In this document: positions 6,314 to 12,416 of the stretch, one piece after another
How the letters are laid out: the number at the start of each line of letters is the position of its first letter
Numbering within the stretch: the first letter of the stretch is position 1
Source: RGIG1668 sp045124495
GTDB lineage: Bacteria; Bacillota; Clostridia; Lachnospirales; Lachnospiraceae
NCBI GenBank assembly: GCA_045124495.1
Contig: JBGVLX010000070.1
Coordinates: forward strand, 1-12,416
Direction of reading: 5' to 3'
DNA length: 12,416 nt
Program-made: the position numbers and the translations under genes
Notes under the pieces: model-generated
What the model was told of the DNA's origin: nothing
The model's database searches: none
The model's input: the letters and a program-made list of their open reading frames with translations, nothing else

Positions 6314-7009
6314 ATGATAGAGATGTTAAAAAGACCAGGTGGACAGTTAGCAAGCAGACCATTACATTTCTTTTGGTTAGTGGATTGTAGTGGTTCTATG
6401 GAAGGGGAAAAAATGGAATCTGTGAATTATGCCATTAAGCAGACGATTCCGGATATGAGAGCAGCAGCTGAGGATAATCCCAATGCCCAGCTTTTGATTC
6501 GTACCATTGCCTTTTCCACAGGGGCAAAGTGGGAGCAGGAAGAGCCTACTCCGATTGAAGAATTCAGCTTTAAGCCATTTAAGGCTCACGGACTTACTGA
6601 TATTGGTGAGGCATTTGGTATGCTGGCTGAGCAACTTACGATTCCTCCGATGTCAGACCGGGCATTGCCACCGGTTATCGTGGTTCTTTCCGATGGAAGA
6701 CCAACCGATGATTATCGTGCTGCCATTCAGAAATTAATGGCATTACCATGGGGAAAGAAGGCAGTAAAGATTGCCATTTCCATCGGTACGGATGCAGATG
6801 ATGAAATGCTTGCGGAGTTTACGGGAAATAAGGATTTAGTGTTACAGGCAAACAATCCACAGGCATTGGTTAAAATGATCAAATGGGCAAGTACTGTGGC
6901 AAAACAGGTATCAGCACCAAATAGTAATCCAACTGCAAATTCCTTATTGCCATTGGATATGAATACGATTCCAACGGAAGATGATATTGATGCAGCGGAT
7001 GTATGGTAG
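6314..7009 (+). CDS. terY: TerY-type von Willebrand factor A domain protein
   Basis: A soluble 231-aa vWA protein of the TerY type. These bind a divalent metal through a MIDAS site and act in tellurium-resistance-related stress systems as the adaptor of the TerY-P triad. The MIDAS motif is complete: Asp24, Ser26 and Ser28 in DCSGSM, Thr95 in GLTDIG, and Asp127 in VVLSDGRPTDD. The vWA fold covers about residues 15-200. A short acidic tail ends in DDIDAADVW. No signal peptide or membrane segment is seen. The start at 6314 gives M-IEMLKRPGG; an ATG three codons later (6323) is an alternative. The ribosome binding site is unusual (GGGTG, 6304-6308, instead of GGAGG) and sits beside a conserved RNA structure. 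The 186-nt gap from the kinase suggests separate control within the cluster. The symbol follows the family and not a proven orthology. Confidence 0.88.
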   Translation: MIEMLKRPGGQLASRPLHFFWLVDCSGSMEGEKMESVNYAIKQTIPDMRAAAEDNPNAQLLIRTIAFSTGAKWEQEEPTPIEEFSFKPFKAHGLTDIGEAFGMLAEQLTIPPMSDRALPPVIVVLSDGRPTDDYRAAIQKLMALPWGKKAVKIAISIGTDADDEMLAEFTGNKDLVLQANNPQALVKMIKWASTVAKQVSAPNSNPTANSLLPLDMNTIPTEDDIDAADVW

Positions 7010-7087
7010 AAGAATGTAAAAAGCATTTTAAGATGACGGGGGTCAATGTATGTTGAGTCCAGGACATCTATAACAAGGAGGGGTACC

Positions 7088-7897
7088 ATGCCAATTACGA
7101 CTCTTAAGAGGAGTGTGACCGGAGCGAATCATGTGAGGCAGCAGGTGCGTTGTCAGGATGCCGGGAAAACGTTGGTGTTTAAGGATTTTACAGTGATGGC
7201 GGTGGCAGATGGTCATGGTTCTGCCCGTTGTCCCTTTAGTGATACCGGTTCTAAAATCGCGGTGAATGTGTTTTGTGACGGGGTTCTGAATGTATACCGA
7301 AAACAACCGGGAAAAACAGAATTCCGAAGGTTCTTTGAAGAAAAAGGGGACAAGCCCTTTGCGAAAGCCATTGTCCAGGAATGGCGGCGAAGGGTTGCAA
7401 GGGCCCATGCAGGGAAAATCAGAACGAAAAAAGCATCCGGGTCATCAGAAAATTTGGATGAAATTGCGATGTTATATGGAAGTACCTTACTTGGCATTGT
7501 AATCACAAAGGATTTTTTTTATGTGTTCCAGATTGGTGATGGGAATATTATATACATTGAGAATGGAACGTTGAGGGAGCTTACCATGGGAGAGAAGATG
7601 TTAGGAGTGGAGACCAATTCTTTAGCACTTTCTGCCCCTTGGAAATATGTCTGCACGAAGGTTTACGATACCACCGAACCAAGAGTGGTACCGAATATGT
7701 TTTTATTGGCGACGGATGGGTTTGCCAATAGTTATTTAAATCAGAAAGAATTTTACAAAGGTTGCAAGGAATATTATCAGGCAATCAATTTATATGGGGA
7801 AGAAAAAGTTTCAAAAAATCTCAGAAACTGGCTGATGGAAACCAGTCGTATGGGGTGTGGGGATGATATTACGGTGGCCATTGCACATACTACATAG
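7088..7897 (+). CDS. PP2C-family protein phosphatase (TerY-P triad)
   Basis: A predicted cytosolic PPM/PP2C metal-dependent phosphatase of 269 aa, expected to reverse phosphorylation by the neighbouring kinase. Metal-binding motifs are visible in order: RCQDAG (Asp24), AVADGHGSA (Asp41, Gly42, His43), LLATDGFAN (Asp210) and CGDDITVA (Asp259, Asp260). The divergent length and spacing fit the PP2C_2-like branch seen in TerY-linked loci. I chose the ATG at 7088 because AAGGAGGGG (7075-7083) lies 4 nt upstream. An in-frame start at 7046 would add 14 residues that encode the ribosome binding site. It follows terY by 78 nt. The family is secure; the partner assignment rests on gene order. Confidence 0.9.
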   Translation: MPITTLKRSVTGANHVRQQVRCQDAGKTLVFKDFTVMAVADGHGSARCPFSDTGSKIAVNVFCDGVLNVYRKQPGKTEFRRFFEEKGDKPFAKAIVQEWRRRVARAHAGKIRTKKASGSSENLDEIAMLYGSTLLGIVITKDFFYVFQIGDGNIIYIENGTLRELTMGEKMLGVETNSLALSAPWKYVCTKVYDTTEPRVVPNMFLLATDGFANSYLNQKEFYKGCKEYYQAINLYGEEKVSKNLRNWLMETSRMGCGDDITVAIAHTT

Positions 7898-7999
7898 TAA
7901 ATCATGAACCGGAATGGCTTAAATTACGGCTGCGTTAGGTTTCGCAAATGGTTTACGTGGAAATGGTAACAGAAGGATTAATAGGAGGAAGTATAGCAT

Positions 8000-8767
8000 A
8001 TGCAATTGATAACAGCGCTTTTTCATCCGGAAAAGTATCCGGAACTGGCAGCAAAGAAATGGTGGAAACCTGTCATATATATTCTTTTTTGGACTTTTTT
8101 TGTAACGGCAGTAGTAAATTTTATCAATATTTCTGTGAATGGAATAGAAAAAGAAGAACTCAAGGAGAAGATTCCTGAGTTTCAGATTCAGGATGGAGTA
8201 CTGCAAATTGAAGGAGGAGTCTATGAATTTGCGGACGAGGAATATTCGCTTCATATCGTGGCAAATACCGATATTTCAGAGTTTGCGGCAGAAGACATTA
8301 AGGGTGAAGGGATACAGGAAGTATACATTACAAAAGATAAAATGGATGTGTATCTTTTGGGTGAGAAATATAGTACCTTTCCGATTTCCATGTTTGCAGC
8401 AGAGGGGTTAACCAAAGAGGCACTGGTGGAATTTATTTATATCTCCGCATGGATTGTTTCAGTGCTTTTGATTGTATTTGAAGGTCTGGCATTTTTCCTA
8501 CAGACCTTGATGTATGTTTTAACGACATCCTTTATTGCAGATATTGTAGCAAAATATATGGGAAAACGGATTGCCTTTGGAAAATTGTTTAAGAGTGGTA
8601 TTTATGCTTCTACATTCGGAGTTTTTTGCCAGTTGTTCCAGCTTTGGCATATCTTACGTGGCGTAGAGTACGAGCCGACGGTATTTTATTATTTAAGCTA
8701 TTTCTTCACGATCATTTATATGGTGAGGGTAGTAATAAAGTGGAAGGATGAAAAAACTGAGATTTAG
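8000..8767 (+). CDS. DUF1189 family membrane protein
   Basis: A 255-aa integral membrane protein of unknown function that resembles the DUF1189 family common in Firmicutes. The start is MQLITALFHPEKYPELAAKK, typical of that family, followed by a first membrane segment at about residues 25-45. A soluble, probably extracytoplasmic, beta-rich portion spans about 50-145. Further hydrophobic segments lie at about 147-185 and 200-245. AGGAGG at 7983-7988 is 11 nt upstream of the ATG, a slightly long spacing. It lies 102 nt downstream of the PP2C gene with no clear terminator between, so read-through from the signalling cluster is possible. The stop codon is inside the first unit of a 39-bp tandem repeat. 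The family call is from recognition, without a profile search. Confidence 0.8.
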   Translation: MQLITALFHPEKYPELAAKKWWKPVIYILFWTFFVTAVVNFINISVNGIEKEELKEKIPEFQIQDGVLQIEGGVYEFADEEYSLHIVANTDISEFAAEDIKGEGIQEVYITKDKMDVYLLGEKYSTFPISMFAAEGLTKEALVEFIYISAWIVSVLLIVFEGLAFFLQTLMYVLTTSFIADIVAKYMGKRIAFGKLFKSGIYASTFGVFCQLFQLWHILRGVEYEPTVFYYLSYFFTIIYMVRVVIKWKDEKTEI

Positions 8768-8888
8768 AGTTATTAGAGTGATTTGAGAGTAGTTGGAATT
8801 ACTTAGAGTTATTAGGATGATTTGAGACTAATTGAAATTATTTAGAGTTATTAGAATGATTCGAGATTAGTTGGAGTTATTTAGAGTT
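8764..8888 (+). repeat. 39-bp tandem repeat, three copies plus a partial
   Basis: Units begin at 8764, 8803 and 8842, each with TTAGAGTTATTAG, and a fourth partial unit TTAGAGTT starts at 8881. The period is exactly 39 bp. Units differ by a handful of substitutions and no indels. The array starts at the DUF1189 stop codon and ends about 20 nt before the lrgA start. It is purine-rich on the + strand, and every unit carries stop codons, so it is not coding. The repeats are contiguous with no spacers, so it is not a CRISPR array. Confidence 0.85.
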
Positions 8889-8910
8889 TCGGTTTTGGAT
8901 GGAGATTACT

Positions 8911-9270
8911 ATGAAGTACGTAAAACAGTTTATGATAATTATGATATTTTCTTTTCTGGGGGAGATTCTTTACGGACTACTGCCATTTCCGGTACCTGCA
9001 AGTATTTATGGACTGATTTTACTGTTTGTGGCATTGCTTACCGGATTAATAAAAGAGGAACAAATCAAAGAAACGGCAGATTTTTTGGTTGAAATTATGC
9101 CGGTTCTGTTCATTCCGGCAGGAGTCGGTCTGATGACGAAATGGGAAGCCTTGAAGAGTTTGTTATTGCCACTGATTCTAGCGATTACCTTGGGAACTAT
9201 ATTTACCATGGTGGTGACCGGAAAAGTGACAGATTGGATATTAAAGAAAAAGGGAGTGCAGGAAAAGTGA
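8911..9270 (+). CDS. lrgA: CidA/LrgA family holin-like membrane protein
   Basis: A small 119-aa polytopic membrane protein of the CidA/LrgA family. In Staphylococcus LrgAB counteracts murein hydrolase activity and autolysis. In other bacteria, and in plants via a homologous fusion, the pair exports pyruvate or glycolate-type metabolites. Signature segments are FLGEILYGLLPFPVPASIYGL near the N terminus and EIMPVLFIPAGVGLM in the middle, with about four hydrophobic helices. I chose the ATG at 8911, which gives the usual MKYVKQF start with GGAG 6 nt upstream; an in-frame ATG at 8899 would add four residues. The stop overlaps the lrgB start by GTGA, a sign of translational coupling. The tandem repeat just upstream may hold its regulation. 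No lytSR two-component genes lie nearby. Confidence 0.92.
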   Translation: MKYVKQFMIIMIFSFLGEILYGLLPFPVPASIYGLILLFVALLTGLIKEEQIKETADFLVEIMPVLFIPAGVGLMTKWEALKSLLLPLILAITLGTIFTMVVTGKVTDWILKKKGVQEK

Positions 9271-9959
9271 AAGAAACCATTATGAATTCGGCTTTTTTTG
9301 GAATTGCTCTTAGTCTTTTGGGATATTGGGTTGGAGTCTGGTGTAATAAGAAATTTCGGGCACCGATTTTCAATCCTTTATTAATTGGGATTTTATTGGT
9401 GATTCTTGTTTTGATAGTAGGAAAAATTGACTATAATGTATACGAAATTGGTGGTTCCTATATCAACTTTCTATTGACACCGGCAACCATTTGTTTCGCA
9501 CTTCCGTTATACCGGCAGATAAAACTGTTAAAACAGCATTTTCTGGCAATTATGGCCGGGGTTTTATCCGGAGTCATCGCAAGTGCGGCAAGTATTTTAG
9601 GCCTTGCAGTGGCATTTTCCCTTTCTCATGAAGAGTATGTAACATTTTTGCCGAAATCCATTACCACTGCCATAGGAATGGGGGCTTCGGAAGAACTAGG
9701 GGGAATTGTAACCATTACAGTGGCCGCCATTGTGCTTACGGGAATCATAGGAAACATGATGGGAGAAGCAGTGATGAAACTGTTCCGGATAAAAAATCCC
9801 ATCGCAAAGGGAGTGGCACTTGGTACCTCTTCCCATGCCATGGGAACTGCAAAAGCGTTTAAAATGGGAGAAATTGAAGGGGCCATGAGCAGCCTTTCTC
9901 TTGTGATAACAGGGTTATTAACAGTCATCGCGGCAAACATTTTTGCCGGATTTTATTAA
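9267..9959 (+). CDS. lrgB: LrgB family membrane protein
   Basis: Partner of LrgA, 230 aa, a multi-pass membrane protein of the CidB/LrgB family. Visible family segments are FNPLLIGILL near the N terminus, LLTPATICFALPLYRQ, the motif FLPKSITTAIGMGASEELGG, and GTSSHAMGTAKAFKMGE in the C-terminal half. About seven hydrophobic stretches are present. The start is the GTG at 9267, which overlaps the lrgA stop by 4 nt and yields the typical (M)KETIMNSAFFG opening; an internal ATG at 9282 is less likely. The frame is open from 9141, but the upstream part is only the lrgA reading frame seen in another phase. It ends 16 nt before the convergent tyrA stop, and no terminator hairpin is visible between them. 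Confidence 0.92.
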   Translation: MKETIMNSAFFGIALSLLGYWVGVWCNKKFRAPIFNPLLIGILLVILVLIVGKIDYNVYEIGGSYINFLLTPATICFALPLYRQIKLLKQHFLAIMAGVLSGVIASAASILGLAVAFSLSHEEYVTFLPKSITTAIGMGASEELGGIVTITVAAIVLTGIIGNMMGEAVMKLFRIKNPIAKGVALGTSSHAMGTAKAFKMGEIEGAMSSLSLVITGLLTVIAANIFAGFY

Positions 9960-9975
9960 CCGACTTGTTTCTTTT

Positions 9976-10839
9976 TTAGATTACAGAATCACGGTATTCC
10001 TTTGCATTTGAGAAAAATTCCATGATTTTTTCCTCATCTTTATTTATAAGGATTTCTTTAAATTCCGCTAAGGATTCCTGATAAGAATCCAGGTATTTTA
10101 AGATACAATCTGTATTGGAAAGGCAGATGTTCTGCCACATCTGGGGTGAGGAGGAGGCGATTCTGGTAGTGCTTTTAAATCCTCCCGCCATTAAGTGTCT
10201 CATGTGCTGTTCCAAATTATCGTGTTTTGCTACCATATTTACAAGGTTTGCAGCAATTACATGAGGAACGTGGCTGATGGCAGCGGTAGCATCATCGTGC
10301 TGGCCGGCTTCAAGTATCATGGTGCGACAGTGACAATATCCTGCGATTTCTTTTAAAGTCTGTACCATAGTTTCCGGTGTTTTTGAAGTAGGAGTGATGA
10401 GATAATAAGCATCCGTTAACATATCAAGGGAAGAATATTCGTAACCGATTTTTTCGGAACCTGCCATAGGATGTCCGCCTACGAACTGGGATTCTAAATC
10501 CAGTCTTTTCACGGCGTCATGGATATCTTTTTTTACACTTCCCACATCTGTAAGGATACAATCCGGTTTGATAATGGTTTTTAACTTCTCCAGATAAGAT
10601 ACATTTACCATAACAGGAGCGCATAAAAAGATAATATCGCATACGGAAAAATCGTTTAGATCAGAAATAATGTTATCTATGGTGTGTTCTTCTAAGGCTA
10701 ACTTAAGGCCTTCTTTTATGTAGGGATGTCTTGCATTATATACGTAGATAGAATGTTCCGGGGCCTGCGCCTTTATGCAGCGGGCAATGGAACCTCCGAT
10801 TAATCCTAGTCCAATAAATCCAATGGTTTGTTTTTTCAT
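9976..10839 (-). CDS. tyrA: Prephenate dehydrogenase
   Basis: Catalyses NAD(P)-dependent oxidative decarboxylation of prephenate to 4-hydroxyphenylpyruvate in tyrosine synthesis (arogenate is an alternative substrate in some members). The 287-aa protein has the Rossmann motif GFIGLGLIGGSIAR at residues 7-20, then CAPV, TDVGSVK, the substrate-site segment GGHPMAGSEKIGYE and HDDATAAISHVPHVIA. It ends after the helical dimerisation domain and carries no ACT domain or chorismate mutase fusion, so tyrosine feedback through an ACT module is absent. I chose the ATG at 10837-10839 (MKKQTIGF). Upstream in-frame codons to 10884 would read through a conserved RNA structure. No GGAGG is present; GGGTGTA precedes the ATG exactly as at terY. 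It is the only minus-strand gene in the window, convergent with lrgB and divergent from the AI-2E permease. Confidence 0.94.
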   Translation of the reverse strand: MKKQTIGFIGLGLIGGSIARCIKAQAPEHSIYVYNARHPYIKEGLKLALEEHTIDNIISDLNDFSVCDIIFLCAPVMVNVSYLEKLKTIIKPDCILTDVGSVKKDIHDAVKRLDLESQFVGGHPMAGSEKIGYEYSSLDMLTDAYYLITPTSKTPETMVQTLKEIAGYCHCRTMILEAGQHDDATAAISHVPHVIAANLVNMVAKHDNLEQHMRHLMAGGFKSTTRIASSSPQMWQNICLSNTDCILKYLDSYQESLAEFKEILINKDEEKIMEFFSNAKEYRDSVI

Positions 10840-10926
10840 TGTTACACCCATGCATTTCGCAAGAGGTTTTGCGAAACTGCCCAAATAAACAGTATGAAAG
10901 AATGGACAATATGCACGTTTCCTTTC
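10840..10926 (-). promoter_or_regulatory. Structured 5' leader of tyrA (three-way junction), copy B
   Basis: Read on the minus strand this is the counterpart of the terY leader and ends right before the tyrA ATG. P1 is GTGCA (10916-10912) with TGCAT (10854-10850), closing in a G-U wobble where copy A has G-C. P2 is GTCCA (10907-10903) with TGGGC (10883-10879), a U-G wobble where copy A has C-G. P3 is TTTCGCAA (10876-10869) with TTGCGAAA (10862-10855), a C-G pair where copy A has U-A. The GGGTGTA beside the start codon is identical. With the predicted promoter at 10948-10976 this element makes up nearly the whole 5' leader. Confidence 0.72.
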
Positions 10927-10947
10927 CTTTGTTATTTTCTCAGTATT

Positions 10948-10976
10948 ATTATAGGCACAAAAAACGACTTTCGCAA
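10948..10976 (-). promoter_or_regulatory. Predicted sigma-A promoter of tyrA
   Basis: On the minus strand TTGCGA (10976-10971), a 17-bp spacer and a perfect TATAAT (10953-10948) form a strong promoter. Transcription would start near 10941, giving a leader of about 100 nt that consists mostly of the structured element at 10840-10926. Confidence 0.7.
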
Positions 10977-11009
10977 GAAAAAAATCATTAGGGTACGGGG
11001 ATTTGTATC

Positions 11010-11038
11010 TTGCTTTTATATGGGAATTAGGATAAAAT
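11010..11038 (+). promoter_or_regulatory. Predicted sigma-A promoter of the AI-2E family permease gene
   Basis: TTGCTT (11010-11015), a 17-bp spacer and TAAAAT (11033-11038) lie 24 nt upstream of the ATG, so the leader would be short. It is divergent from the tyrA promoter, with about 33 bp between the two -35 boxes. Confidence 0.6.
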
Positions 11039-11062
11039 CACTAAAAAAGAAAGGGGATTATA

Positions 11063-12403
11063 ATGAAAAACGAAAAGAAGATAAGGTCATATTTTTTATT
11101 AGTAGCTTTTGCTGTGTTGTTGTATGTAGTGGCAATGAATTATCGAAGTCTGCTTCTTGGTATAAAATACCTTGTGGCAATTGTGAATCCGTTTATCATC
11201 GGTATAGTTATAGCATTTGTAATTAATGTTCCCATGAGATCATTGGAACAGGGATTATATAAGAAGGTAAGACATAAGAGGTTAGGAAGGATTTTAAGTC
11301 TTCTTACTACACTGGTTCTTTTGATTTTGGTGTTATGGGCTATTTTTACATTGATTTTTCCGGAATTGTATAGCACCATTGAAAGCATTGGTCAAAGAGT
11401 TCCGGGAGCCATAGAAGATGTAATTCAGTGGGGAGACAAGGTGGCAGAAAAACATCCTGAGATTGAAGGATATATTGTGGAAGCGGAAAAGATGCTTTCA
11501 GATTTTGACTGGAAGGAAACTGTGAGTCAATCTCTTAAATTTGTGAAAAATGGTGTTGGCGGTTTTGTAAATACTACCATTGATATTGTTGGAAATTTAG
11601 TAAATTCAGTGGTGAACTTTGGTATAGGTTTCGTATTTGCCATTTATATTTTGTTGCAAAAGGAAAAACTGGCTAGTCACTGTAAACAGTTTTTCTATGC
11701 AGTGTTAAAGGAAGAAAAGGCCGATGAGGTGATAAGAATCGGAAAACTTGCGGACCGTATTTTTTCCAGCTTTTTATCCGGACAGGTGGTAGAAGCAATT
11801 ATTCTTGGAAGTATGTTTTTTATCGCCATGAGTATTTTTAAGTTCCCATATGCGATGCTGGTGGGAGTTCTGATTGCAGTTACTGCTTTAATTCCTATTT
11901 TTGGAGCATTTATCGGACTGGGAGTAGGAGCTTTTCTGATTTTAATGGTAGATCCAATGCAGGCTTTGTGGTTTATCGTCCTGTTCTTTGTGTTACAACA
12001 ATTAGAAGGAAACCTGATTTATCCATATGTTGTAGGGAACTCCATTGGTTTACCGGGCATCTGGGTGTTGATAGCAGTAAGTACCGGTGGCAGTATGTTT
12101 GGTGTAAAAGGAATGCTTTTATTCATTCCAATGTTTTCTTTGATTTATACCTTGCTTCGTGAGTTTGTAAAGAAACGCCTTATGGAAAAAGGAATTGATA
12201 GAAGCAAGTACAGAGTGGTATATGCACAACCGGAAGGAACCTTACCTGAACCGGTGAAAAGTGAAGAGGCGAAAAAGTCTCAAAAAGAGAAGAAAAAAGA
12301 AAAGAAACGAAAAAAAGAAGCAGAAGCGGCTGAGGAAGAGGAAACTCAAACTTTAGAGGAAGGCATAGAAAAGAAAGAAAATAGTGAGATAGAAGAATTG
12401 TAG
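11063..12403 (+). CDS. AI-2E family transporter (YtvI/PerM-like permease)
   Basis: A 446-aa polytopic membrane protein of the AI-2E transporter family (PF01594-type), a broad family whose members include TqsA and several Na+/H+ antiporters, so the cargo cannot be deduced. Two or three hydrophobic segments fill residues about 9-105. A soluble amphipathic region spans about 106-180. A second block of helices (about 185-375) includes the family hallmarks SGQVVEAIILG, IPIFGAFIG, QQLEGNLIYPYVVG and LPGIWVLIAV. The last 60 residues (387-446) form a highly charged Lys/Glu-rich tail beyond the membrane domain. AGGGGA (11052-11057) lies 5 nt upstream of the ATG. Transcription is divergent from tyrA. 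Only 13 nt follow the stop before the window ends. Confidence 0.9.
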   Translation: MKNEKKIRSYFLLVAFAVLLYVVAMNYRSLLLGIKYLVAIVNPFIIGIVIAFVINVPMRSLEQGLYKKVRHKRLGRILSLLTTLVLLILVLWAIFTLIFPELYSTIESIGQRVPGAIEDVIQWGDKVAEKHPEIEGYIVEAEKMLSDFDWKETVSQSLKFVKNGVGGFVNTTIDIVGNLVNSVVNFGIGFVFAIYILLQKEKLASHCKQFFYAVLKEEKADEVIRIGKLADRIFSSFLSGQVVEAIILGSMFFIAMSIFKFPYAMLVGVLIAVTALIPIFGAFIGLGVGAFLILMVDPMQALWFIVLFFVLQQLEGNLIYPYVVGNSIGLPGIWVLIAVSTGGSMFGVKGMLLFIPMFSLIYTLLREFVKKRLMEKGIDRSKYRVVYAQPEGTLPEPVKSEEAKKSQKEKKKEKKRKKEAEAAEEEETQTLEEGIEKKENSEIEEL

Positions 12404-12416
12404 GAATAGGAAAAAA

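Noticed and set aside
6208..6390. 60-codon ORF across the terY leader
   Set aside because: It runs through the conserved three-way junction and into terY in another frame, with composition that reflects the RNA structure. It has no protein-like features.
7935..7970. Possible third copy of the terY/tyrA element before the DUF1189 gene (GTTTCGCAAATGGTTTACG)
   Set aside because: Only a P3-like stretch is similar. P1, P2 and GGGTGTA are absent, and the gene has a normal AGGAGG site.
8764..8888. CRISPR array
   Set aside because: The 39-bp units are directly contiguous with no unique spacers, and no cas genes are nearby.
9960..9975. Terminator between lrgB and tyrA
   Set aside because: The gap is only 16 nt. 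It has a T-run but no hairpin, so a standard intrinsic terminator cannot be supported.
10828..11226. 132-codon + strand ORF spanning the tyrA-permease gap
   Set aside because: It starts inside tyrA, covers both divergent promoters and the structured leader, and overlaps the permease in another frame. Its translation has no family features.

Overview
The window looks like the chromosome of a low-GC Gram-positive anaerobe of the class Clostridia, most likely a Lachnospiraceae relative. This rests on AT-rich, A/G-skewed coding strands, strong GGAGG-type ribosome binding sites, and the gene families present (HflX, PTS enzyme I, BspA-type leucine-rich repeats, DUF1189, LrgAB, a YtvI-like AI-2E family permease). 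No rRNA, tRNA, transposase or CRISPR array is visible. The genus is an inference.

Layout. Positions 1-510 carry no convincing gene but are rich in secondary structure: a near-perfect long hairpin (7-66), a compact three-way-junction palindrome (84-141), a further hairpin (183-207), and then a sigma-A-type promoter for hflX. hflX (511-1797) and ptsI (1865-3586) follow, both + strand. A 242-nt gap with competing inverted repeats and a good promoter precedes a four-gene + strand cluster: a BspA-like LRR protein (TTG start at 3829), a Hanks-type kinase with a zinc ribbon and a C-terminal beta domain (4823-6127), a TerY-type von Willebrand A protein (6314-7009) and a PP2C phosphatase (7088-7897). 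Next come a DUF1189 membrane protein (8000-8767), a 39-bp tandem repeat, and the translationally coupled pair lrgA-lrgB (8911-9959). tyrA lies on the minus strand (9976-10839). An AI-2E family permease (11063-12403) runs to the window edge, divergent from tyrA.

How the genes may work together. Kinase + TerY + PP2C is the 'TerY-P triad' known from comparative genomics of tellurium/stress-associated systems: a phosphorylation switch built around a metal-binding vWA protein. Here an LRR protein with an N-terminal helical domain is translationally overlapped with the kinase, so it is probably a partner or sensor. The substrate and signal cannot be read from the sequence. DUF1189 and LrgAB downstream are envelope proteins and may or may not belong to the same response.

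The most unusual signal is non-coding. An 87-nt segment directly upstream of the terY start codon (6227-6313) is matched, at about 66 of 87 positions, by the segment directly upstream of the tyrA start codon on the other strand (10926-10840). Both fold into the same three-way junction, with one compensatory base-pair change and two wobble-preserving changes, and both end in an identical GGGTGTA next to the start codon. This looks like an undescribed cis-regulatory RNA or a mobile structured element shared by two unrelated genes. A separate 46-nt repeat (117-162 and 6146-6191, 40/46 identical) links the structured start of the window to the same kinase-terY gap.
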